Origin: Sorghum bicolor
Lineage: Eukaryota > Streptophyta > Magnoliopsida > Poales > Poaceae
Direction of reading: 5' to 3'
Assembly (NCBI RefSeq): GCF_000003195.3
Contig: NW_018396398.1
Span: forward strand, 1,061,061 to 1,125,060
DNA: 64,000 bases
A program made the translations under genes and the position numbers. Below the pieces are notes generated by a model, which ran no database searches, was not told the DNA's origin, and saw only the letters and a program-made list of their open reading frames with translations. Of the stretch, positions 18,001 to 29,769 are shown in pieces; the stretch's first letter is position 1; each line of letters opens with the position of its first letter.

Positions 18001-19401
18001 GTGCGTCCAAAATGATTTCTTAACATATGGTACGTTCCATGCAAAATGTGCAACTATCTTGCATCAAGATTAGCACTGTATCCGAACAGACCAAATCGAG
18101 CCTCCACTTGAGCCTCTTCAACTCAGAGTACCATCGGGTGCGTCTAAAATGGTTTCTTAGCCTATGGTGCATTAGGCGTATACCGTGCACATATCTTCTA
18201 CCAAAACTAACACTATCTCTAAACAAACTGAAGCAAGATTCCATATGAGACACATCATCAAGGAGTTATATCAGGTGCGTCCTAATTGATTTCTAAGCAT
18301 ATCGTATGTTCCATGCAAACCGTGCATCTATCTTGCATCAAGATTAGCACTATCTCCAAACAGACCAAATCGAGCTTTCACTTGTGCCCCTTGACTTAGG
18401 AGTACCCTCAGGTGCGTCCAAAATGGTTTCTTATCCTATGGTTCATTATTTGGAAACCATACACCTATGTTGCACTGAAACTAACACTATCTCTAAACGG
18501 ACCGAAGTAAGATTCCATATGACACATGTCATCTAGGCGTTCCATATAGTGTGTCCAATTTGATTTCTGAGCATATGGTATGTTCCATGCAAATCGTGCA
18601 CCTATCTTGCATCAAGATTAGCACTATCTCTAAACAGATAAAACCGAGCCTCCACTTGAGCCTCTTCACCTAGGAGTACCAACAGGTGCTTCCAAAATGG
18701 TTTGTTAGACTTTGGTGCATTAGACGCAAACCGTGCACATATCTTGCACCAAAACTAATACTGTCTCTAAGCACACCAAACCGAGATTCCATATGACACA
18801 CGTCATCAAGGAGTTCTATCGGGTGTTTCCAAATTAAATTCTAAGCATATGGTACGTTCCATGCAGACCGTGCATCTGTCTTGCATCAAGATTAGCACTA
18901 TCTCCAAATAGACCAAACTGAGCTTTCACTTGAGCCTTTTACCTAGGAGTACGATCGGGTGCGTCCAAAATGGTTTCTTAGCCTATGCTGCATTATGTGC
19001 AAACCTTGCACCTATCTTGCACTAAAACTAACACTGTCTCCAAACAGACCGAAGCAAGATTTCGTATGACACATGTTATCTAGGAGTTCCATCATGTGCG
19101 TCCACATTGATTTCCAAGCATTTGGTATGTTCCATGCAAACCGTGCACCTATCTTGCATCAAGATTAGCACTATCTCCAAACAGACCGAACTGAGCATCC
19201 ACTTGAGCCCCTTCACCTAGGAGTACCAACAGGTGCGTCTAAAATGGTTTCTTAGACTATGGTGCATTAGGTATAAACTGTGCACCTATCTTGCACCGAA
19301 ACTAACAATGTCTCCAAATGGAACGGTGAGATTCCATATGACACACGTCATCAAGGAGTTGCATCGGGTGCATCCAAATTGATTTCCAAGCATATGGTAT
19401 G
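15085..19401. repeat. Centromeric 137-bp satellite array, block 2
   Basis: Same A/B satellite as block 1. It resumes with aaaccgtgcagc, the continuation of the monomer interrupted at 3191. Positions 15085-16768 complete the first copy of a 4.86-kb duplicated segment; the second copy begins at 16769 and aligns with position 7 at a constant offset of 16,762. An internal irregular junction near 15995 (gagtaccaaccgtgcacat) joins a B8 end to the middle of an A5 monomer. No genes; ORFs on both strands are repeat artefacts. Confidence 0.9.
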
Positions 19402-22400
19402 CAGGGGCCACATAGGGGGGGCCGTGCAAACCAAAAACAATCATGTGTATCAAAATATTATATGACAAAGGTGTACATAGCACCAATTAATTAAAAAGTA
19501 GAAAAAATAAAAAAAAGAGAAATTTAACTAGTCTCAGGCCTCTAACCTTCACTTGATCATTCTATTTCTTTGCCCAAGAAAAGAATCACAATAAAAACAA
19601 GTAGTTAAATGGGGGCAAAATTAATTAGTACTAGATCCTAATATCAAATGACAAACAATAAGTTACATATCGATTAGTCTTAGACAAAACGATCACTTAA
19701 ACAGGTAAAAATGGTCATTTAAATAGAAGATTAAAGAGAAACACCATACCACTGTTATTGTTTTAAAGTTGAGTATAACGGGCTAAATGATTGTTTAGAG
19801 TTTAGACGAATAATGATAGAAACATAGGAGATAAGAAAGATAATAGGAAGACTAATGCTAAATAATATAGATCCCATTGTTGGAGATCAATTCAGAAGGA
19901 TTAAACAAGAAAAATGCTGATTTTCAATTAACTAGCTAATTAGAGTGTGTGGTAGGGGACAAACTGATGTTTGATAGGCAATAATAAAAATAAAAGATAT
20001 GAAGAAAATATTAGAAATATCTATTTATATAAAAAACTATTAGAAATTAATATAAAATAAAAATAAAAATCTTAGTACAGATAATATCATTAACTAGCTA
20101 ATTAGATAATTAAACATCTAATCTATGAGGTGTATTAAGGGAGTTATGGGAAGCTTGGGGGGTGCCAGGCCCCCCTCAGCCCCCCCTTCCCTTCGCCACT
20201 GATGGTATGCTCCATGCAAACCATGCACCTACCTTGCATAAGGATTAGCACTATCTCCAAACTGACCGAACCAAACTTCCACTTGAGCCTCTTCACCCAG
20301 GAGTACCAAATGGTGCGTCTATGGTTTCTTAGACTATGGTGCGTTAGGCGCAAACTGTGCACCTATCTTGCACTAAAACTTACAATGTCTACAAACAGAC
20401 CAAAGCAAGATTCCATATGACACACGTCATCTAGGAGTTCCATTGGGTGCGTCCAAATTGATTTCTAACCATATGGTACGTTCCTTGCAAATCATGCACC
20501 TATCTTGCATCAAGATTAGCACTATCTCCAAACAGATGAAACCGAGCTCCCACTTGATCCTCTTCACCGAAGTACCAACAGGTGCTTCCAAAATGGTTTC
20601 TTAGACTATGGTGCATTAGGCGCAAACCATGCACAGAACTTGCACCGAAACTAACACTATTTCTAAACAGACCAAAGCGAGATTCCATATGACACACGTC
20701 ATTAAGGAGTTCCATCGGGTGCATCCAAATTGATTTCCAAGCATATGGTCTGTTCCATGCAAACCGTGCAGCTATCTTGCATCAAGATTAGCACTATCTC
20801 CAAATAGACCGAACCGAGCTTCCAGTTGAGCCTCTTCATCTAGGAGTACAAACAGGTGCGTCAAAAATGGTTTCTTAGACTATGGTGCATTAGGCACAAA
20901 CTATGCACCTATCTTGCACCGAAACTAACATTCTCTCCAACAGACCGAAGCGACATTCCATATGACACACGTCATCTAAGAGTTCCATTGGGTGCGTCCA
21001 AATTGATTTCTTAACATATAGTACGTTCCATGCAAACTGTACAACTATCTTGCATCAAGATTAGCACTATATCCGAATAGACCAAATCGAGCCTCCACTT
21101 GAGCCTCTCCAACTACGAGTACCATCGGGTGCGTCTAAAATGGTTTCTTAGCCTATGGTGCAGTAGGCGTAAACCGTGCACATATCTTCTATCAAAACTA
21201 ACACTATCTCTAAACAAACCAAAGCAAGATTCCATATGACACACATCATCAAGGAGTTATATCAGGTGCGTCCTAATTGATTTCTTAACATATCGTATGT
21301 CCCATGCAAACCGAGCATCTATCTTGCATCAAGATTAGCACTATCTCCAAACAGACTGAACCGAGCTTCCACTTGAGCCCCTTGACCTAGGAGTACAAAC
21401 AGGTGCGTCCAAAATGGTTTCATAGCCTATGCTGCATTATGTGCAAACCTTGCACCTATCTTGCACTGAAACTAACAGTCTCCAAACAGACCAAAGCAAG
21501 ATTTCATATGACACACGTCATCTAGGAGTTCCATCATGTGCGTCCAGATTGATTTCCAAGCATTTGGTATGTTCCATTCAAACCGTGCACCTATCTTGCA
21601 TCAAGATTAGCACTATCTCCAAAAAGACCGAACTGAGCATCCACTTGAGCCCCTTCACCAAGGAGTACCAACCATGCACATATCTTCTACCAAACTAACA
21701 CTATCTCTAAATGAACCGAAGCAAGATTCCATATGACACACATCATCAAGGAGTTATATCAGGTGTGTCCTAATTGATTTATGAGCATATCGTATGTTCC
21801 ATGCAAACCGTGCATCTATCTTGCATCAAGATTAGCACTATCTCCAAACAGACCAAACCGAGCTTTCACTTGAGCCCATTGACCTAGGAGTACCATCGGG
21901 TGCGTCCAAAATGGTTTCTTATCCTATGGTGCATTAGGTGCAAACCGTGCACCTATCTTGCACCGAAACTAACACTATCTCTAAATGGACCGAAGTGAGA
22001 TTCCATATGACACATGTCATCTAGGAGTTCCATTTTGTGCGTCCAAATTGATTCCTGAGCATATGGTATGTTCCATGCAAATCATGCACCTATCTTGCAT
22101 CAAGATTAGAACTATCTCTAAACAGACCGAATCGAGCCTCCACTTGAGCCTCTTCACCTAGGAGTACCAACAGGTGCTTCCAAAATGGTTTCTTAGGTGC
22201 ATTAGGCGCAAACCATGCACATATCTTGCACCGAAACTAATACCGTCTCTAAGCACACCAAAGCGAGATTCCATGACACACGTCATCAAGGAGTTCTATC
22301 GGGTGTGTCCAAATTAATTTCTAAGCATATGGTACGTTCCATGCAGACCGTGCATCTATCTTGCATCAAGATTAGCACTATCTCCAAATAGACTAAACCA

Positions 22401-22438
22401 AGCTTTCACTTGAGCCTTTTACCTAGGAGTACCATTGG
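16769..22438. repeat. Second copy of a 4.86-kb tandem duplication of satellite
   Basis: Landmarks of copy 1 recur at +16,762 (281 to 17043; 745 to 17507), and those after the gypsy element recur at about +5,675. Without the inserts and their TSD copies, copy 1 (7-16768) is 4,864 bp and copy 2 is 4,862 bp. Both share the irregular B8/A5 junction (near 15995 and 21670), so this is a true segmental duplication and not just shared HOR order. Copy 2 has the empty site for the gypsy element; copy 1 has the empty site for the hAT element. Confidence 0.85.
19402..20201. mobile_element. Non-autonomous hAT-like DNA transposon (800 bp)
   Basis: A block of A/T-rich non-satellite DNA flanked by a perfect 8-bp duplication, atggtatg (19394-19401 and 20202-20209). 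The left end starts caggggccacatag. The right end, read inward on the other strand, starts cagtggcgaaggg. These are short imperfect inverted repeats of the CAG-G-GGC form usual in plant hAT elements. The pre-insertion sequence is intact at 2628-2635 in the other copy of the duplicated satellite. No transposase ORF, so it would depend on an enzyme supplied in trans. Confidence 0.8.
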
Positions 22439-25400
22439 GTGCGTCCAAAATGGTTTCATAGCCTATGTTGCATTATGTGCAAACCTTGCACCTATCTTGC
22501 ACCGAAACTAACACACTCTCCAAACAGACCAAAGCAAGATTTCATATGACACACATCATCTAGGAGTTCCATCATGTGCGTCCAGATTGATTTCTAAGCA
22601 TTTGGTATGTTCCATTCAAACCGTGCACCTAGCTTGCATCAAGATTAGCACTATCTCCAAACTGACCGAGACGAGATCCACTTGAGCCCCTTCACCTAGG
22701 AGTACCAACAAGTGCATCCAAAATGGTTTCTAAGACTATGGTGCATTAGGTGCAAACTGTGCACCTATCTTGCACCGAAACTAACAATGTCTCCAAATGG
22801 ACCAAAGCGAGATTCCATATGACACACATCATCAAGGAGTTCCATCGGGTGCGTCCAAATTGATTTCCAAGCATATGGTATGTTCCATGCAAACCATGCA
22901 CCTACCTTGCATAAGGATTAGCACTATCTCCAAATTGACCGAACCAAGCTTCCACTTGAGCCTCTTCACCAAGGAGTACCAAATAGTGCGTCCAAAATGG
23001 TTTCTTAGACTATGGTGCATTAGGCGCAATCTGTGCACCTATCTTGCACTAAAACTTACAATGTCTACAAACGGACCGAAGCAAGATTCCATATGACACA
23101 CGTCATCTAGGAGTTCCATTGGGTGCATCCAAATTGATTTCTAAGCATATGGTACGTTCCTTGCAAATCATGCACCTATGTTGCATCAAGATTAGCACTA
23201 TCTCCAAACAGTTCAAACCGAGCTTCCACTTGAGCCACTTCACCAAAGTACCAACAGGTGCTTCCAAAATGGTTTCTTAGACTATGGTGCATTAGTCGCA
23301 AACCATGCACATATCTTGCACCAAAACTAACACTGTTTCTAAACAGACCAAAGGGAGATTCCATAAGACACACGTCATTAAGGAGTTCCATCGGGTGCAT
23401 CCAAATTGATTTCCAAGCATATGGTAAGTTCCATGCAAACCGTGCACCTGTCTTGCATCAAGATTAGCACTATCTCCAAACAGATCAAACCGAGCTTCCA
23501 CTTGAGCCTCTTCACCGAAGTACCAACAGGTGCTTCCAAAATGGTTTCTTAGACTATGGTGCATTTGGGGCAAACCATGCACATATCTTGCACCAAAACT
23601 AACATTGTTTCTAAATAGACTAAAGTGAGATTCCATATGACACAAGTCATCAAGGAGTTCCATCGGGTGCATCCAGATTGATTTCCAAGCATATGGTATG
23701 TTCCATGCAAACCGTGCACCTATCTTGCATCAAGATTAGCACTATCTCCAAACAGACCGAACTAAGCATCCACTTGAGCCCCTTCACCTAGGAGTACCAA
23801 TAGGTGCGTCCAAAATGGTTTCTTAGACCATGGTGCATTAGGTGCAAACTGTGCACCTATCTTGCACCGAAATTAACAATGTCTCCAAATGGAACGGTGA
23901 GATTCCATATGACACACGTCATCAAGGAGTTCCATCGGGTGCGTCCAAATTGATTTCCAAGCATATGGTATGTTCTATGCAAACCATGCACCAACCTTAC
24001 ATAAGGATTAGCACTATCTCCAAACTGACCGAACCAAGCTTCCACTTGAGGCTCTTCACCCAGGAGTACCAAATAGTGCGTCTATGGTTTCTTAGACTAT
24101 GGTGCATTAGGCGCAAACTGTGCACCTATCTTGCACTAAAACTTACAATGTCTACAAATAGACCAAAGCAAGATTCCATATGACACACGTCATCTAGGAG
24201 TTCCATTGGGTGTGTCCAAATTGATTTCTAAGCATATGGTATGTTCCTTGCAAATCATGCACCTATCTTGCATCAAGATTAGCACTATCTCCAAACAGAT
24301 CAAACCGAGCTTCCACTTGAGCCTCTTCACCGAAGTACCAACAGGTGCTTCCAAAATGGTTTCTTAGACTATGGTGCATTAGGGGCAAACCATGCACATA
24401 TGTTGCACCAAAACTAACATTGTTTCTAAATAGATAAAGTGAGATTCCATATGACACAAGTCATCAAGGAGTTCCATCGGGTGCATCCAGATTGATTCCC
24501 AAGCATATGGTATGTTCCATGCAAACCGTGCACCTATCTTGCATCAAGATTAACACTATCTCCAATGCACCAAATCGAGCCTCCACTTGAGCCTCTTCAA
24601 CTACGAGTACCATCGGGTGCGTCTAAAATGGTTTCTTAGCCTATGGTGCATTAGGCGTAAACCGTGCACATATCTTCTACCAAAACTAACATTGTCTCTA
24701 AACGAATCGAAGCAATATTCCATATGACACACATCATCAAGGAGTTATATCAGGTGTGTCCTATTTGATTTCTGAGCATATCGTATGTTCCATGCAAACC
24801 GTGCATCTATCTTGCATCAAGATTAGCACTACCACCAAAAAGACCAAACCGAGCTTTCACTTGAGCCCCTTGACCTAGGAGTACCATCGGGTGCGTCCAA
24901 AATGGTTTCTTATCCAATGTGTATTAGGTGCAAACCGTGCAATTATCTTGCACCGAAACTAACACAGTCTCTAAACGGACCGAAGTGAGACTCCATGTGA
25001 CACATGTCATTTAGGAGTTCCATCTAGTGCGTCCAAATTGATTTCTGAGCATATGGTATGTTCCATGCAAATAGTGCACCTATCTTGCATCAAGATTAGC
25101 ACTATCTCTAAATAGACCGAACCAAGCCTCCACTTGAGCCCCTTCACCTAGGAGTACCATCAGGTGCTTCCAAAATGGTTTCTTGGACTTTAGTGCATTA
25201 GGCGCAAACCGTGCACATATCTTGCAACGAAACTAATACTATCTCTAAGAACACCAAAGCGAGATTCCATATGACACACATCATCAAGGAGTTCTATCGG
25301 GTGTGTCCAAATTAATTTCTAAGCATATGGTACGTTCCATGCAGACCGTGCATCTATCTTGCATCAAGATTAGCACTATCTCCAAACAGATCAAACCGAG

Positions 25401-28400
25401 CTTCCACTTGAGCCTCTTCACCGAAGTACCAACAGGCGCTTACCATAAGGCCCTGAACCGTATTGTGCATTAGGCGCAAACCATGCACATATCTTGCACC
25501 GAAACTAACACTGTTTCTAAACAGACGAAAGCGAGATTCCATATGATACACATCAACAAGGAGTTCCATCGGGTGCATCCAAATTGATTTCCAAGCATAT
25601 GGTATGTTCTATGCAAACCGTGCACCTATCTTGCATCAAGATTAGCACTATCTCCAAACAGACCGAACCGAGCTTCCACTTGAGCCTCTTCATCTAGGAG
25701 TACAAACAGTTGCGTCAAAAATGGTTTCTTAGACTATGGTGCATTAGGCACAAACTATGCACCTATCTTGCACCGAAACTAACATTGTCTCCAAACAGAC
25801 CGAAGCAAGATTCCATATGACACACGTCATCTAGGAGTTCCTTTGGGTGTGTCCAAATTGATTTCTTACCATACGGTACGTTCCATGCAAACTATGCAAC
25901 TATGTTGCATCAAGATTAGAACTATATCCGAACAGAACAAATCGAGCCTCCACTTGAGCCTCTTCAACTAAGAGTACCATCAGGTGTGTTTAAAATGGTT
26001 TCTTAGCCAATGGTGCATTAGGCGTAAACCGTGCACATATCTTCTATCAAAGCTAACACTGTCTCTAAACGAATCGATGCAAGATTCCGTATGACACACA
26101 TCATCAAGGAGTTATATCAGGTGCGTCCTAATTGATTTCTGAGCATATCGTATGTTCCATGCAAACCGTGCATCTATCTTGCATCAAGATTAACACTATC
26201 TCCAAACAGACCAAACCGAGCTTTCACTTGAGCCCCTTGACCTAGGAGTACCATCGGGTGCGCCAAAATGGTTTCTTATCCTATGGTCCATTAGGTACAA
26301 ACCGTGCACCTATCTTGCACAGAAACTAACACAGTCTCTAAACGGACCGAAGTGAGATTCCATATGACACATGTCATGTAGGAGTTCCATCTGGTGCATC
26401 CAAATTGATTTCTGAGCATATGGTATGTTCCATGCAAATCGTGCACCTATCTTGCATCAACATTAGCACTATCTCTAAACAGACCGAACAAAGCCTCCAC
26501 TTGAGGCTCTTCACCTAGGAGTACCAACATGTGCTTCCAAAATGGTTTCTTAGAGTTTGGAGCATTAGGCGCAAACTGTGCACATATCTTGCACCGAAAC
26601 TAATACTATCTCTAAGCACACGAAAGCGAGATTCCATATGACACACGTCATCTAGGAGTTCTATCGGGTGTGTCCAAATTAATTTCTAAGCATATGGTAC
26701 GTTCCATGCAGACCGTGCATCTATCTTGCATCAAGATTAGCACTATCTCCAAACAGATCAAACCGAGCTTCCACTTGAGCCTCTTCACCGAAGTACCAAC
26801 AGGTGCTTCTAAAATGGATTCTTAGACTATGGTGCATTAGGCGCAAACCATGCACATATCTTGCACCGAAACTAACACTGTTTCTAAACAGACCAAAGAG
26901 AGATTCCATATGATACACATCATCAAGGAGTTCCATCGGGTGCAACCAAATTGATTTCCAAGCATATGGTATGTTCCATGCACCTACCTTGCATCAAGAT
27001 TAGCACTATCTCCAGACAGACCGAACCGAGCATCCACTTGAGCCCCTTCACCTAGGAGTACCAACAAGTGCGTCCAAAATGGTTTCTTAGACTATGGTGC
27101 ATTAGGTGCAAACTGTGCACCTATCTTGCACCGAAACTAACAATGTCTCCAAATGGACCGAATCGAGATTCCATATGACACACGTCATCAAGGAGTTCCA
27201 TCGGGTGCATCGAAATTGATTTCCAAGCATATGGTATGTTCCATGCAAACCATGCACCTACCTTGCATAAGGATTAGCACTATCTCCAAACTGACCGAAC
27301 CAAGCTTCCACTTGACCCAGTTCAAAGGAGTACCAAACAGTGCGTCCAAAATGGTTTTTTAGACTATGGTGCATTAGGCGCAAACTATGCACCTATCTTG
27401 CACTAAAACTTACAATGTCTACAAACGAACCGAAGCAAGATTCCATATGACACATGTCATCAAGGAGTTCTATTGTTTGTGTCCAAATTAATTTCTAAGC
27501 ATATGGTATGTTCCATGCAGACCGTGCATCTATCTTGCATCAAGTTTATCACTATCTCCAAACAGATCAAACCGAGCTACCACTTGATCCTCTTCACCGA
27601 ACTACCAACAGGTGCTTCCAAAATGGTTTCTTAAACTATAGTGCATTAGGCGCAAACCATGCATATATCTTGCACCGAAACTAACATTGTTTCTAAATAG
27701 AACAAAGCGAAATTTCATATGACACAGGTCATCAAGGAGTTCCATCGGGTGCATACAAATTGATTTCCAAGCATATGGTATGTTCCATGCAAACTGTGCA
27801 CCTATCTTGCATCAAGATTAGCACTATCTCGAAACAGACCGAACCGAGCTTCCACTGGAGCCTCTTCATCTAGGAGTACAAACAGTTGCATCAAAAATGG
27901 TTTCTTAGACTATGGTGCATTAGGCACAAACTATGCACCTATCTTACACCAAAACTATCATTGTCTCCAAACAGTCCGAAGCGAGATTCTATATGGCACA
28001 CGTCATCTAGGAGTTCCTTTGGGTGTGTCCAAATTGATTTCTGAACATATGGTATGTTCCATGCAAACTGTGCAACTATGTTGCATCAAGATTAGCACTA
28101 TATCCGAACAGACCAAATCGAGCCTCCACTTGAGCCTCTTCAACTACGAGTACAGTCGGGTGTGTCTAAAATGGTTTCTTAGCCTATAGTGCATTAGGAG
28201 TAAACCATGCACATATCTTATACTAAAGCTAACACTGTCTCTAAACGAATCGAAGCAAAATTCCATATGACACACATCATCAAGGAGTTATATCAGTTGT
28301 GTCCTAATTGATTTCTAAGCATATCGTATGTTCCATCCAAACTGTGCATCTATCTTACATCAAGATTAGCACTATCTCCAAACAGACCAAACCGAGCTTT

Positions 28401-29769
28401 CACTTGAGCCCCTTGACCTAGGAGTACCATCGGGTGCGTCCAAAATGGTTTCTTATCCTATGGTGCATTAGGTGCAAACCGTGCACCTATCTTGCACCGA
28501 AACTAACATAGTCTCTAAACGGACCAAAGTGAGATTCCATATGACACATGTCATCTAGGAGTTCCATCTGGTGCATCCAAATAGATTTCTGAGCATATGG
28601 TATGTTCCATGCAAATCGTCCACCTATCTTGCATCAACATTAGCATTATCTCTAAACAGACCGAACAGAGCCTCCACTTGAGCCTCTTCACCTAGGAGTA
28701 CCAACAGGTGCCTCCAAAATGATTTTTTAGACATTGGTGCATTAGGCGCAAACCGTGCACATATCTTGCACCAAAACTAATACTATCTCTAGGCACACCA
28801 AAGCGAGATTCCATATGACACATGTCATCAAGGAGTTCTATTGGGTGTGTCCATATTAATTTCTAAGCATATGGTACATTCCATGCAGAACGTGCATCTA
28901 TCTTGCATCAAGATTAGCACTATCTCCAAACAGATCAAACCGAGCTTCCACTTGAGCCTCTTCACCGAAGTACCAACAGGTGCTTCCAAAATGGTTTCTT
29001 AGACTATGGTGCATTAGGCGCAAACCATGCACATATCTTGCACCGAAACTAACACTATTTCTAAACAGACCAAAGAGAGATTCCATATGATACACATCAT
29101 CAAGGAGTTCCATCGGGTGCATCCAAATTGATTTCCAAGCATATGGTATGTTCCATGCACCTGCCTTGCATCAAGATTAGCACTATCTCCAAACAGACCG
29201 AACCGAGCATCCACTTGAGCCCCTTCACCTAGGAGTACAAACAAGTGCGTCCAAAATGGTTTCTTAGACTATGGTGCATTAGGTGCAAACTTGCACCTAT
29301 CTTGCACCGAAACTAACAATGTCTTCAAATGGACCAAAGCGAGATTCCATATGACACACGTCATCAAGGAGTTCTATTGTTTGTGTCCAAATTAATTTCT
29401 AAGCATATGGTATGTTCCATGCAGACCGTGCATCTATCTTGCATCAAGTTTAGCACTATCTCCAAACAGATCAAACCGAACTTCCACTTGAGCCTCTTCA
29501 CCGAATTACCAACAGGTGCTTCCAAAATGGTTTCTAAAACTATGGTGCATTAGGCGCAAACCATGCACATATCTTGCACCGAAACTAACACTGTTTCTAA
29601 ACAGACCAAAGCGAGATTTCATATGACACAGGTCATCAAGGAGTTCCATCGGGTGCATACAAATTGATTTCCAAGCATATGGTATATTCCATGCAAACCG
29701 TGTACCTATCTTGCATCAAGATTAGCACTATCTCCAAACAGACCGAACCGAGCTTCCACTTGAGCCTCT
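20202..29769. repeat. Centromeric 137-bp satellite array, block 3
   Basis: Satellite with the same A/B monomers. To 22438 it follows the duplicated block; beyond that the HOR order is disturbed. Monomers starting gtgcgtcc/gtgcatcc of type A1 lie at 22712, 23804, 27068 and 29245; the last two are 2,177 bp apart. From about 26970 many B monomers carry a short shared deletion (gttccatgcacctacc, lacking the aaaccgtg word), a marker of the derived HOR family that dominates block 4. A 25-bp patch at 25441-25465 matches no other monomer. No genes. Confidence 0.9.
29765..29769. other. 5' target-site duplication of the LARD-like element (cctct)
   Basis: cctct precedes tgtcacaccc and is repeated at 38003-38007 directly after the closing tgtgaca. 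Together with the interrupted satellite word gagcctcttcatctagg it fixes both ends of the insertion. Confidence 0.93.
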
